Origin: Streptomyces sclerotialus
GTDB taxonomy: Bacteria > Actinomycetota > Actinomycetes > Streptomycetales > Streptomycetaceae
Direction: 5' to 3'
Length of the DNA stretch: 64,000 bases
NCBI GenBank assembly: GCA_000719105.1
Contig: JODX01000002.1
Location: forward strand, 365,616 to 429,615
In this document: in pieces, positions 17,394 to 25,371 of the stretch
How the letters are laid out: each line of letters opens with the position of its first letter
Position numbering within the stretch: position 1 is the stretch's first letter
The notes under the pieces: generated by a model
Databases searched by the model: none
What the model was told of the DNA's origin: nothing
What the model saw: the letters and a program-made list of their open reading frames with translations, nothing else
Program-made: the position numbers and the translations under genes

Positions 17394-18335
17394 ATGACCG
17401 ACTCGACCCTCCTCGCCCTCGGCGCCACCGTCCTGTGCGGCACCTTCGCGGTCGCCGGCGTGCACACGTACGCCTCCGGCCGCGCCCAGCGCCAGGCGCT
17501 CGTGGACCGCCTCTCCAGTACGGCGCCGGCCCGTACGGCAGGCGGCCGCGTCCGCCGCTTCCGGGGCATCGACCGGCGGCTGCGCCGCACCCGGCTCGGC
17601 CGGACGATCCACCTCCGGCTGTCGGCGACGGGCCTCGACGTCACGGCGGGGGAGTTCGCCACGTACGTCGCCGCGGTCGTCCTCGCCCTGTGGCTGATCG
17701 CCGCCGCGACGCTGGCCCCGTTCTTCGGCCCGATCGCTGCCCTGATCACCGTCTGGGGCGCGGCGGTCTTCCTCAACTGGCAGCGCCAGAAGCGCATCGA
17801 GGCGTTCATCAACCAGCTCCCGGACGTGGCCCGCCTGCTCGCCAACGCCACGGCCGCCGGCCTGGCCCTGCGCACGGCCCTGGCGATGGCGGCCGAGGAG
17901 CTGGAGGCCCCGGCGGGCGAGGAACTGGCCCGGGTCGCCGACCAGCTCGCCCTGGGCCGGTCGGTGGACGACGCGCTCGGCGAGCTGGCCGAGCGCCTGC
18001 CCTCCCGCGAACTGGTCGTCCTCGTCACGACACTCGTCCTGTCCAACCGGGCGGGCGGCTCGGTGGTCGGCTCGCTGCGCAACCTCACCCAGACGCTGGA
18101 GGACAGGAAGGAGACCCGGCGCGAGGTCCGCACGATGCTCTCCGAGGTCAACGCCACGGCCTTCACGGTCCCGCTGCTGGGCCTCGGCTCCCTCCTGCTG
18201 ATCAACTCCTCGAACGAGGGCGCCCTCGCCCGGGTCACCGGCTCCCCGCTCGGCCAGATCCTGGTGCTGGTCTCCATCGGTCTCTACACGATCGGCTTCT
18301 TCGTCATCCGCCGCCTGGGCAAGATCGAAGTCTGA
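17394..18335 (+). CDS. tadB: TadB-type membrane platform protein (T2SSF domain)
   Basis: A 313-residue integral membrane protein. Segments are visible near the N-terminus ([18 protein letters not shown]), at about 85-125 ([21 protein letters not shown]) and at the C-terminus. Between them is the cytosolic T2SSF helical domain ([48 protein letters not shown]). TadB and TadC form the platform that couples the TadA ATPase to pilin insertion. It sits 46 bases after tadA and 20 before tadC. Confidence 0.92.
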   Translation: MTDSTLLALGATVLCGTFAVAGVHTYASGRAQRQALVDRLSSTAPARTAGGRVRRFRGIDRRLRRTRLGRTIHLRLSATGLDVTAGEFATYVAAVVLALWLIAAATLAPFFGPIAALITVWGAAVFLNWQRQKRIEAFINQLPDVARLLANATAAGLALRTALAMAAEELEAPAGEELARVADQLALGRSVDDALGELAERLPSRELVVLVTTLVLSNRAGGSVVGSLRNLTQTLEDRKETRREVRTMLSEVNATAFTVPLLGLGSLLLINSSNEGALARVTGSPLGQILVLVSIGLYTIGFFVIRRLGKIEV

Positions 18336-18355
18336 GAGGGGAGACGAGACCCGAC

Positions 18356-19246
18356 ATGCTGCCCGTACTCCTCGCCCTGCTGACGGCCGTCTCGGTCGCG
18401 GGCGTGCTCCTCGGCATCCACATGATCCGTGCCGAGGCGAAACTCCCCGGCGACCTGGCCCTCGCCCTGGAGGTGGGCGCCACCCGGGTCTCGAAGACCG
18501 GCTCGGCCGTGGACCGCCTCGGCATGCGCTTCGCGCCGTACGTCCTCCGCCTGATGGGCCCGCGCCGCGTCGAGGCCAAGCGCCGCCGCATCGACATGGC
18601 GGGCAACCCCGGCGGCCTGACCCTGAACCGCTACGCGGCCCGCCGCGCCGTCTACGGCTTCTTCGGCGTCTTCATGGCCCTGGTGTTCCTCACCAACGGC
18701 TCCCCGCTCCTCGCCGCCCTGACCCTCGCCTTCGGCCTGCTCGCCGCCGACGCCCTGATCTGGCAGGCCATCCAGGAACGCAGGAACGTCATCGACCGCA
18801 CGCTCCCCGACTTCCTGGACGTACTCGCGGTCGTCGTCTCGGCAGGCCTCGGCTTCCGCCAGGCCCTGGACCGGGTGGCGGAGAAGTACGAGGGCCCCTG
18901 GGCCGACGAGCTGCGCATCACGCTGCGCCAGATGGACATGGGAGTGAGCCGCCGCCAGGCCTTCGACGAACTGCGCAGGAGGAACTCCTCCGAACAGGTC
19001 GCCCAGTTCGTCTCGGCGCTCCAACAGGGCGAGGAACTGGGCTCCCCCATCGCCGAGACCCTCATCCAGCTCGCCACGGACATGCGCCGCACGGACGCCC
19101 AGAACGCCAGACGCCGCGCGGCGAAGACGGTTCCCAAGGCGACGCTGGTGACCCTGGTCTTCATGCTCCCGGCGACGATGATCCTGATCGCGACGGGCAT
19201 GTTCCTGGGCTCGGGCACGAACTTCGGCGAGATCCTGGGCAGGTGA
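18356..19246 (+). CDS. tadC: TadC-type membrane platform protein (T2SSF domain)
   Basis: A 296-residue protein from ATG 18356, preceded by GAGGGGAG. It begins with a membrane segment (LPVLLALLTAVSVAGVLLGI), has a basic cytosolic loop, two middle segments (GFFGVFMALVFLTNG, LLAALTLAFGLLAADAL), a T2SSF domain (LPDFLDVLAVVVSAGLGFRQALDRVAE) and a final segment (ATLVTLVFMLPATMILIATGMF). It is the second platform subunit beside TadB. Its stop overlaps the GTG start of the kinase gene (GTGA at 19243-19246), which ties the kinase to the same operon. Confidence 0.92.
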   Translation: MLPVLLALLTAVSVAGVLLGIHMIRAEAKLPGDLALALEVGATRVSKTGSAVDRLGMRFAPYVLRLMGPRRVEAKRRRIDMAGNPGGLTLNRYAARRAVYGFFGVFMALVFLTNGSPLLAALTLAFGLLAADALIWQAIQERRNVIDRTLPDFLDVLAVVVSAGLGFRQALDRVAEKYEGPWADELRITLRQMDMGVSRRQAFDELRRRNSSEQVAQFVSALQQGEELGSPIAETLIQLATDMRRTDAQNARRRAAKTVPKATLVTLVFMLPATMILIATGMFLGSGTNFGEILGR

Positions 19247-20610
19247 GGCCGATGACGGGGGACCTTCGGCGCGCGGGAAGCAACGGGAGGAGCCGGTCGC
19301 GGGGCGGGCCCTCCGGCTACCTCGCGGATGACGCCCCGGCGCCCGCGAGCCTCCGCCTCCAGCTCAACGCCCTCCAGTCCCTCTGCCGCCAGACCATCGC
19401 CGTCCGCCTCGCCGCGCTCGCCATCGGCACCCCCTTCGCGATGGCGGGTGCCACGGACGGCGCCCCGAGGTACGCGGTGCTCACCGCCGCGGTCCTCGGC
19501 ATCATGGGCTCGTACGCCATGCTCAGGGACTGGGACCGCTTCGGCCCCCGCCTCCTCGCGCACCCCACCCTGATGGCCCTGGACCTCGTGCTGGGCGCGG
19601 TGCTGCTCCTCACGGCGTCCCCGGCCTCCCCCCTCGCGTACGCGACGGTCTGCACCCCGTTGCTGGCGGGCCTGCTGTACGGCTGGCGCGGATCGGGCAT
19701 CTTCACGGGCCTGCAGCTGACGGTCCTGCTGACGGTGTACCGGGCCTGGGAACACCGCCCGGGCGCGGGCACGAACACCGTGCTGATCCTGGGTTTCTGC
19801 GTAGGCGCGGGCGTCATCGGCGTGACCCTGCGCAACCTCCTCTTCCGCTTCGGTACGGCGACGGAGGCACTGTCGGAAGCAACGTCCCGCCTCGCCGTGG
19901 CGGAGGCCGTGGAGTCCGAGCGCGCCCGCCTCGCCCGCGAACTGCACGACTCGGTGGCCAAGACCCTGCACGGCCTGGCCCTGGCGGCGGACGCCCTGTC
20001 GGCCTCGGCGGACCGCTCGGCCGATCCGCGCGTACTGCAGGGGCACGCCGAGCTGGTGGCATCGGCGGCGCGCCGGGCGGCGGCGGAGTCCCGCGACCTG
20101 CTGTCGGACCTGCGGCGCCACACGGACCTGACGGGGGACTCATGTACGGATCTCCTGGCCGGTCTCTCCTCGGTGACCGAGGACTTCGCGGCGCGTACGA
20201 ACCTGCCGGTGCGCTGGAAGACACCGGAACCGAAACCGGAACCGGTAGCCGCCCGCACCCACCCCACCGAGCGGATCCATCACCTTCAGGCGATCCTCTC
20301 GGAGGCCCTGGAGAACGCGCACCGTCACGCGCGGGCGACGGAGGTGGTGGTCGAGGTAAGGCTCCTCGCCGGCACCCTCCACCTCACGGTCACGGACGAC
20401 GGGGTGGGCCTGCCGCCCGGCCTCACTCCTGACGCGGCGGCTCGCGCCGGGCACTTCGGGCTCCTGGGCATGCGGGAACGGGCGGCGACGATCGGCGCCT
20501 CCTTGACGTTCACCCGACCGCCCACCGGAGGCTCCCTGATCCGGGTATGTCTCCCGCTCCCCTCACCGACGACCCCCCACGCCCCCCGAGAGGAGGCGGC
20601 CCATGCCTGA
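19243..20610 (+). CDS. Sensor histidine kinase of the NarL-partner type (HisKA_3)
   Basis: Up to 455 residues from GTG 19243, with ATG 19252 as an alternative start. After a Gly/Ser/Arg-rich N-terminus there are about five membrane segments (residues about 45-205) and no large external sensor domain. The dimer and phosphorylation box reads ESERARLARELHDSVAKTLHG with His235, followed by the N box SEALENAHRHA and G boxes TVTDDGVGLP and GHFGLLGMRERAA. Translationally coupled to tadC and followed at once by the response regulator. It probably senses an envelope or membrane signal to control pilus production. Confidence 0.93.
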   Translation: MRPMTGDLRRAGSNGRSRSRGGPSGYLADDAPAPASLRLQLNALQSLCRQTIAVRLAALAIGTPFAMAGATDGAPRYAVLTAAVLGIMGSYAMLRDWDRFGPRLLAHPTLMALDLVLGAVLLLTASPASPLAYATVCTPLLAGLLYGWRGSGIFTGLQLTVLLTVYRAWEHRPGAGTNTVLILGFCVGAGVIGVTLRNLLFRFGTATEALSEATSRLAVAEAVESERARLARELHDSVAKTLHGLALAADALSASADRSADPRVLQGHAELVASAARRAAAESRDLLSDLRRHTDLTGDSCTDLLAGLSSVTEDFAARTNLPVRWKTPEPKPEPVAARTHPTERIHHLQAILSEALENAHRHARATEVVVEVRLLAGTLHLTVTDDGVGLPPGLTPDAAARAGHFGLLGMRERAATIGASLTFTRPPTGGSLIRVCLPLPSPTTPHAPREEAAHA

Positions 20611-21361
20611 GCAGGATCAGGCCGCTCCCGGCCCACCCCTCCGCGTACTCGTCGCCGACGACAACCCGGTCGTCCGCGCCGGCCTCACCGCCCTGCTCGG
20701 TGCCCATCCCGACATCGAGGTGGTCGCGCAGGCGGTGGACGGCGAGGAGGCGTTACGCCGGGCCGAGGACCACCGCCCCGACGTCATCCTCCTCGACGTG
20801 CGCATGCCGGGCACGGACGGCCTGACCGCGCTGCCCGCCCTCGCCGCCCTCGCCCCCGTGATGATGCTGACGTACAGCAGCGAACCGGAGATCGTGGCGG
20901 AGGCGCTGCGGCGGGGCGCGGCCGGCTATCTGGTGCACGGGGACTTCACGGCGGCGGAACTGATCGAGGCGGTGCGGGACGTAAGGGCGGGCCGTTCCCC
21001 GCTGTCGCCGTCACTTGGTGTTTCATACGAACCCACACACGAATTCCCCGAAGTCGCTTCGCAGTCGCAACCGTTTATGGCACAGTCGTCGCAGTCGTCG
21101 GACACTCGACCCGCCCACACGACGAGGGTGCGCCATGATGTGCCCAACCGATCGGCCTTCGGCCTGAGTTCAAGGGAGGTGGAGGTGATGGACCTCATAG
21201 CGTCCGGCATGAACAACCGCCAGATCGCCGCCGCCTGCTTCATCAGCGAGAAGACCGTGAAGAACCACATCAACAGGATCTTCGCGAAACTGCACAGTTC
21301 ATCGCGCAGCGAAGCGATCGCTCATTGGCTGGGTACCGCTCGGGAGGGGTGGAGTCGATGA
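20603..21361 (+). CDS. NarL/LuxR family response regulator
   Basis: A 252-residue protein overlapping the kinase gene by eight bases. The receiver domain spans about 12-130, with the acidic pair VADDN, phosphoacceptor Asp65 in VILLDVRMPG and the Thr switch in MMLTYSS. A Ser/Gln-rich linker (about 140-180, with QSSQSSD) is longer than usual. The C-terminal LuxR HTH is complete (LSSREVEVMDLIASGMNNRQIAAACFISEKTVKNHINRI). It lies between the platform genes and the pilin gene, so control of flp and the operon is a natural guess, but no binding site can be assigned. Confidence 0.94.
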   Translation: MPEQDQAAPGPPLRVLVADDNPVVRAGLTALLGAHPDIEVVAQAVDGEEALRRAEDHRPDVILLDVRMPGTDGLTALPALAALAPVMMLTYSSEPEIVAEALRRGAAGYLVHGDFTAAELIEAVRDVRAGRSPLSPSLGVSYEPTHEFPEVASQSQPFMAQSSQSSDTRPAHTTRVRHDVPNRSAFGLSSREVEVMDLIASGMNNRQIAAACFISEKTVKNHINRIFAKLHSSSRSEAIAHWLGTAREGWSR

Positions 21362-21466
21362 GTCCGGTCACGCGGAGAAGTTGGGCCCTGGGACCCACTC
21401 GCGGTAGGCGGATTCTCACGTACCGTGCTGCGGTCGGTTGTGGCACAGGGCCGGAGGGCAGACGTC

Positions 21467-21670
21467 GTGAGCAGGTTCGGCAACTGGAAGCGGACCGTTG
21501 TCTCCCGGATGCGGGGGAGGACGCGGGACGCGGGGGCGGGGTTCGTGGAGTATGCGGGGCTGCTGATCATTATTGCGGGGATCTTCGTGATGATCGACGG
21601 GCTCGGATTGGACGGAACCATCTCGGGAGCGATCGCGACGGCCGTCTCCAACGTGGTCGGCGGCGGCTGA
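21467..21670 (+). CDS. flp: Flp/Fap type pilin
   Basis: A 67-residue prepilin starting at GTG 21467, eight to nine bases after GGAGGG. A short basic leader ends ...RDAGAG and is followed by FVEYAGLLIIIAGIFVMIDGL. Cutting after Gly23 puts Glu at +5 and Tyr at +6 of the mature pilin, as in Flp pilins. The mature peptide would be about 44 residues, a hydrophobic helix with a tiny tail. It is the likely major subunit of the pilus. About 100 bases separate it from the response regulator, so it may have its own promoter. Confidence 0.9.
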   Translation: MSRFGNWKRTVVSRMRGRTRDAGAGFVEYAGLLIIIAGIFVMIDGLGLDGTISGAIATAVSNVVGGG

Positions 21671-21681
21671 CCTGCGGGCGA

Positions 21682-22278
21682 CTGCGCGGTGACAAAGGGT
21701 CGACCCTGCCGATCTACATCTGGTTAACGGGCATCCTGCTTTTCGCCGCGCTCGCCTTTTTCGCTTTCGCCCAGGGAGCGGCCGCGCGTAACGGTGCCCA
21801 GTCAGCGGCGGATGCCGCTGCATTGGCGGCGGCTCAGGAAGCCCGGGACGAGCTGCTGCTCGACCTGGGGAACGCCATCGGCGAGGGCGGCGACTGGACG
21901 GACTGGCTAGACCTGCCCGACGGAGCGTTGCCCGACGGTGGGGCCGCGGCCGCGGCCGACCAGCTGGCCGCCGACAACGACTCGACGGTCACCGATTTCG
22001 CGCCCTACGAGGTGGGCGGCTACCCCGGGTTCCAGGTGAGGGTTCGAACCAACTACGCCGTCGGCGACTCGATCGTCCCAGGTACGGAAAGCAAGCAGGC
22101 GGAGGCCGATGCTGTCGCCGTCATCCAGCCGCGCTGCGCATTCGACCTGGGTGCAGATCCCAAGCAGCCCCTGGAACTGGACTGCGACGGCGAGCCCGTG
22201 GACATCGACCCCGAAGACTTCGATCCGGACGACCTTCCCGACGCGTCCGTGATGTTCTCTGTGCATCTGGCCGAGTGA
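21682..22278 (+). CDS. TadG-like pilus-associated membrane protein (unusual start)
   Basis: About 198 residues. The coding sense begins at RGDKGSTLPIYIWLTGILLF, just after the flp stop codon, but no ATG, GTG or TTG exists there in frame. CTG 21682, or CTG 21667 overlapping the flp stop, is the best candidate. The N-terminal segment (LTGILLFAALAFFAFAQ) followed by RNGAQSAADAAALAAAQEAR is characteristic of TadG/TadE-like proteins of Actinobacteria. The outside domain is acidic and ends DPEDFDPDDLPDASVMF. A bound position behind flp suggests translation is coupled to the pilin gene. Confidence 0.75.
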   Translation: MRGDKGSTLPIYIWLTGILLFAALAFFAFAQGAAARNGAQSAADAAALAAAQEARDELLLDLGNAIGEGGDWTDWLDLPDGALPDGGAAAAADQLAADNDSTVTDFAPYEVGGYPGFQVRVRTNYAVGDSIVPGTESKQAEADAVAVIQPRCAFDLGADPKQPLELDCDGEPVDIDPEDFDPDDLPDASVMFSVHLAE

Positions 22279-22293
22279 GAGGAAGCCGTACTG

Positions 22294-22887
22294 ATGAAGT
22301 ACCGGCGCAGTATGACGATCCGCAGGACAGTTTCCGCAGCGACGATCGCGGGCGGTCTGCTCCTCACGGTGGCCGGCTGCGGTGGAGGGGACGACGACGG
22401 AAAGTCGGAGAACACCGCGTCGTCCTCGGCTCCCGCCAAGGGAGGCAGCGACGACAAGCAGAAGTCGCAGGAACCTCAGTCGGACACGGTGCTCGCCGAG
22501 GTCAAGGGGCAGAAGGGACTGACACTCGCGATCACGTCCGCCAAGCGTGACGACGGGGGCTTCGTGACCGTCGAGGGAACAGTCACCAATGACACGGGCG
22601 CCGTCTGGGTCGCGGCGGACTGGCGGAGCGACGAGACGGAGCTGGCCAAGAACGCCGGGTCGATCGCAGGTGCCAGCCTCACCGACCAGGAAGGCAAGAA
22701 GAAGTACCTCATCCTCCGTGACACTTCGGGCCGCTGCCTGTGCACGCAGTTCACCGGCGGTGTCCAGAACGGCGACACCGCCCAGTGGTTCGCCCAGTTC
22801 CCCGCCCCGCCCGAAGACACCACCAAGGTCGACTTCCAGGTCGGCTCCATGCCCCCCGCCTCCATCGAACTCACCGGCGGCGAGTGA
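22294..22887 (+). CDS. Lipoprotein in the Tad cluster
   Basis: A 197-residue protein with a type II signal peptide; the lipobox LTVAGC puts the lipid on Cys29. A Gly/Asp/Ser/Lys linker (to about residue 65) leads to a beta-rich domain of immunoglobulin type (LTLAITSAKRDDGGFVTVEGTVTND) with a Cys pair in GRCLCTQF. It begins 15 bases after the TadG-like gene and ends one base before the OmpA-like gene, so all three belong together. It probably sits on the outer face of the membrane; the function is unknown. Confidence 0.85.
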   Translation: MKYRRSMTIRRTVSAATIAGGLLLTVAGCGGGDDDGKSENTASSSAPAKGGSDDKQKSQEPQSDTVLAEVKGQKGLTLAITSAKRDDGGFVTVEGTVTNDTGAVWVAADWRSDETELAKNAGSIAGASLTDQEGKKKYLILRDTSGRCLCTQFTGGVQNGDTAQWFAQFPAPPEDTTKVDFQVGSMPPASIELTGGE

Positions 22888-22888
22888 C

Positions 22889-23518
22889 ATGGCCCCCCTC
22901 ACCCCGCGCACCGCCGCGGCAGCCTTCACCAGCGCCCTCGCCCTCACCACGCTGGCCTGGATGAGCCCCACCCCCGCCCTCGCCGACGACGAGCCCAGCG
23001 AACCCCCGGGCACCGTCACCACGCCCCGGCCCCCGGATGTCGACGGGAACAACCCCGGGCTCAAGCTCGCCGAAGGCGCCACGCTCGCGCCCGCGAAGGT
23101 GCTGGACATCAAGTCGGTCGTGGAGGACCTCGGAGGCGAGGAGCGCCGCGAGGACACCAACACGAGCGTGACGTTCGCGCTCCAGGCGGAGGTGCTGTTC
23201 CCCAAGGACAGCGCGAAGCTGAACCCGGAGGCGAACGCCCGTATCGAGGCGATCGCGAAGGAGATCGAGGCGCAGAACCCCTCCACGGTCCGCGTTTTCG
23301 GCTTCACCGACAACCTGGGCTCGTACGCCCACGGCGTCACCCTCTCGAAGAACCGGGCCGAAGCCGTCCACGACCGGCTGGCGGGCTCCCTCGGCCCCGA
23401 CATCACCTTCGAGGTGCGCGGCTACAGCGAGGACTACCCGATCGCCGACAACTCCTCGGAGGAGGGCCGCCGCAAGAACCGTCGCGTGGAGGTGTCGTTC
23501 CAGCGGGGCGAAGGCTGA
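22889..23518 (+). CDS. Secreted OmpA-like peptidoglycan-binding protein
   Basis: A 209-residue protein starting at ATG 22889, one base after the lipoprotein stop. The signal peptide ends near PTPALA. A Pro-rich stretch precedes an OmpA C-terminal domain (FALQAEVLFPKDSAKLNPEANARIEAI, then GFTDNLGS, LSKNRAEAVHDRL and EEGRRKNRRVEVSF). OmpA domains hold peptidoglycan non-covalently, so this protein could fasten the pilus machine to the wall, an idea rather than a demonstrated role. It closes the Tad cluster; the next gene is convergent. Confidence 0.88.
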   Translation: MAPLTPRTAAAAFTSALALTTLAWMSPTPALADDEPSEPPGTVTTPRPPDVDGNNPGLKLAEGATLAPAKVLDIKSVVEDLGGEERREDTNTSVTFALQAEVLFPKDSAKLNPEANARIEAIAKEIEAQNPSTVRVFGFTDNLGSYAHGVTLSKNRAEAVHDRLAGSLGPDITFEVRGYSEDYPIADNSSEEGRRKNRRVEVSFQRGEG

Positions 23519-23562
23519 CGAGCGAGGACTGCTTCGTCATCACTCGTGGCTGCCGCCGCCCC

Positions 23563-23946
23563 TCACAGACCGACGACGCGGACCTTGTCTCCGCAGAGCT
23601 TGTTCATGTCGTCCGAGTCCGAGGTGACGATGATGCGGGGCCCGGAGTAGTCCAGAGCCGTGGCGGCCACGACGGAGTCGATCGCGTACTTGTGCCCGTG
23701 CAGGTTGGCGTTCCGCAGCAGGTCGATCGCCCGCCAGGCGATGGTGTCCGTGACGGGCAGTACCTCCAGCCGGGAGGCATGCCATCGGAAGCGGTCCGTG
23801 CGGACTTTCGGGTGGCAAGCTTCGATCAACGTGAGGTTGCTCAGTGCGACAAGCGTGTCCTTGGCCTGCGCCGTGCGAATCAGACCTGTGATGTACGGAT
23901 CGTTGGCCATGAACCTGCTCAGCCCCTCGCTGTCGAGAAGCAGCAC
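23563..23946 (-). CDS. PIN-domain ribonuclease toxin (VapC-like)
   Basis: A 127-residue protein read from GTG 23946; the open frame runs much further upstream but makes no sense there. The PIN acidic residues are visible: Asp5 in LLLDSEGLSRF, Glu in LTLIEACHPK, and Asp in YAIDSVVAATALDYSG, followed by IIVTSDSDDMNKL. PIN toxins are Mg-dependent RNases. It starts eight bases after the stop codon of the antitoxin gene, without a clear ribosome site, so it is probably translated by coupling. Confidence 0.85.
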   Translation of the reverse strand: MLLLDSEGLSRFMANDPYITGLIRTAQAKDTLVALSNLTLIEACHPKVRTDRFRWHASRLEVLPVTDTIAWRAIDLLRNANLHGHKYAIDSVVAATALDYSGPRIIVTSDSDDMNKLCGDKVRVVGL

Positions 23947-23954
23947 ACCATGGC

Positions 23955-24299
23955 TCAGCCGGCCCGGCGAGCGCGCCACCCCGTGCCCCCGTCTTCCCGG
24001 TACTCCTGGGCGTCTTCTGCAGCGTGCTCGTGCGCGGCCAAGGCCTCGGCCTCCTGGAAGATCTCGGCAGCCCACTCCCGGACCTCGGCGGAAGGCTGAC
24101 CGATCTCCTCCTCCTTGGCCTGCAGCAGCTCCTCCAGCAGATCGCGCTGTATCTGCCTCTCCACCGCCGCACTGACGTAGGCGGAGAAACCTCGCGCGCC
24201 CACACGTGCCTTGACCGCGGCGATACGGCCCGCTGGCATGGAGACGCTGACCTTCTGAGCCGGGCCCTCGTCCTTGCCGTGCTGCTCGGTTGCGTCCAT
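23955..24299 (-). CDS. Ribbon-helix-helix type antitoxin
   Basis: A 114-residue protein. Residues about 16-50 read KVSVSMPAGRIAAVKARVG and FSAYVSAAVERQIQRD, the beta strand and two helices of a CopG-like DNA-binding fold. The C-terminal half is strongly acidic and helical (LLQAKEEEIGQPSAEVREWAAEIFQEAEAL), suited to holding the toxin. It is directly upstream of the PIN gene, as in vapBC modules, and should repress its own promoter. Confidence 0.82.
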   Translation of the reverse strand: MDATEQHGKDEGPAQKVSVSMPAGRIAAVKARVGARGFSAYVSAAVERQIQRDLLEELLQAKEEEIGQPSAEVREWAAEIFQEAEALAAHEHAAEDAQEYREDGGTGWRARRAG

Positions 24300-24339
24300 G
24301 GCACCAGGCTAACAGTGATGTGGTAATCGAAGTGGTAAA

Positions 24340-24574
24340 CGAACCCGGGTGGCCCGCTACCCGGTGGTTTTGCTGCTTCACCCGGAACTTCTTCGAACGG
24401 GCGAACGGCCAGGTGATCGATTCCGGTGCTCACTGAGAATGTCTCGGTCGCTTGAAGATGGGCCGCGTCGACCTGGCCGTGATCGCTGACCGTGTCCTCG
24501 GCGCCGGCGTAGCAGCCGTTTTCGTCGCGGTCGGTGGGGGCGTACTTGGTGACGCGATAGACGTTGGGCAGCAC
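24340..24574 (-). pseudogene. 5' remnant of a gene upstream of the VapBC-like module
   Basis: From GTG 24574, with GGAAGAGGG just upstream, the frame reads LPNVYRVTKYAPTDRDENGCYAGAEDTVSDHG and on to about SVSTGIDHLAVR. This is protein-like and resembles the N-terminus of a small cytosolic Streptomyces protein I have a vague memory of. Afterwards the sense is lost, although the frame stays open through the toxin-antitoxin genes. It is probably a truncated gene, cut where the module sits. The 3' limit is approximate. Confidence 0.4.
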
Positions 24575-24640
24575 ATCCCCTCTTCCAGCCCCCGTCGAGG
24601 TGCGGCTCACCCGATGTGGTGAAGGCTGGCGGTGTCCCCC

Positions 24641-24667
24641 TTGGGAAGATAAGCTGGAGCTTAAGTT
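24641..24667 (+). promoter_or_regulatory. higBA promoter with palindromic operator
   Basis: A 14-bp palindrome TAAGCTGGAGCTTA (24650-24663) overlaps a -10-like TAAGTT (24662-24667) that ends six bases before the higB ATG, so the transcript is probably leaderless. TTGGGA at 24641 is a weak -35 with 15-base spacing. The palindrome is a good candidate for HigA binding. Confidence 0.5.
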
Positions 24668-24673
24668 CCCTCT

Positions 24674-25045
24674 ATGTGGGAGATCACGTTACTGGAGCCG
24701 GTGGAGACCTGGTTTCTCAAGCTGTGCGAAGACGATCCGGAGAGCGCCAACCGCATCACGGACGCGTTGGATTTCCTGGCGCAGGAAGGGCCGAACCTCG
24801 GGCGGCCGATGGTCGACCGGATCCATGGCAGTCGATTGCACAACCTCAAGGAGCTGCGTCCAGGCTCGAGCGGGCGCACGGAGATGCGCATGCTGTTTGT
24901 ATTTGATCCTGAGCGCGAGGCGATCATTCTTGTGGCGGGTGACAAGTCCGGCCGTTGGTCCGACTGGTACCGCGACAGCATCCCCGTCGCCGAAATGAGA
25001 TATGCAGACTTCCTGGCAGAGCGTGAACGCGGAGGTGCGCAGTGA
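24674..25045 (+). CDS. higB: HigB/RelE family toxin
   Basis: A 123-residue protein of the phage-derived Gp49-like/HigB type: WEITLLEPVETWFLKLCEDD, ALDFLAQEGPNLGRPMVDRI, LHNLKELRPGSSGRTEMRMLFVFD and ILVAGDKSGRWSDWY. HigB toxins cut mRNA on the ribosome. As in other higBA loci the toxin gene comes first and overlaps the antitoxin start by four bases (25042-25045). Confidence 0.92.
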   Translation: MWEITLLEPVETWFLKLCEDDPESANRITDALDFLAQEGPNLGRPMVDRIHGSRLHNLKELRPGSSGRTEMRMLFVFDPEREAIILVAGDKSGRWSDWYRDSIPVAEMRYADFLAERERGGAQ

Positions 25046-25371
25046 AGGGACGTTCGTGGTCCGAGGTCCGCGCGGAGGCGTTGTCGCGCCATCCGGAACT
25101 GGCCACGGCTGAGGCCGAGGAGCAGCGCACCGCCATCCGGGAAGAGAGCAAGGCCCGCATCCGGGGGCATGAATTGGCCGAGCTGCGCCGGAAGGCAGGG
25201 ATGACACAGCGGGACATGGCGGCCAGGCTCAAGGTCAGTCAGGCACGCGTCTCGCAGATCGAGCACGGTCAGATCGACAGTCTGGAAATGCTGCGCGCCT
25301 ATGCGGCCGTGCTGGGTGGGCGGATCACGGTGCGTCTGGAGTGGGACGAGTCCTCAGTGCAGGTGGCCTGA
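25042..25371 (+). CDS. higA: HigA-type antitoxin with XRE HTH
   Basis: A 109-residue protein starting at a GTG inside the higB stop (GTGA). After an N-terminal helical part (RAEALSRHPELATAEAEEQRT) there is a standard Cro/C1 HTH at about 48-80 (LAELRRKAGMTQRDMAARLKVSQARVSQIEHG) and a short beta tail (GGRITVRLEW). It neutralises HigB and should repress the promoter through the palindrome at 24650-24663. Confidence 0.93.
   Translation: MKGRSWSEVRAEALSRHPELATAEAEEQRTAIREESKARIRGHELAELRRKAGMTQRDMAARLKVSQARVSQIEHGQIDSLEMLRAYAAVLGGRITVRLEWDESSVQVA

Noticed and set aside
15596..18277. Large minus-strand frame across TadE, TadA and TadB genes
   Set aside because: It spans several genes whose products are certain, and its translation is Arg/Ser-rich noise.
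22041..22060. tRNA-like GGTTCGAACC string
   Set aside because: It lies inside the TadG-like gene and no acceptor or anticodon arms can be built around it. No tRNA or rRNA was found anywhere in the window.
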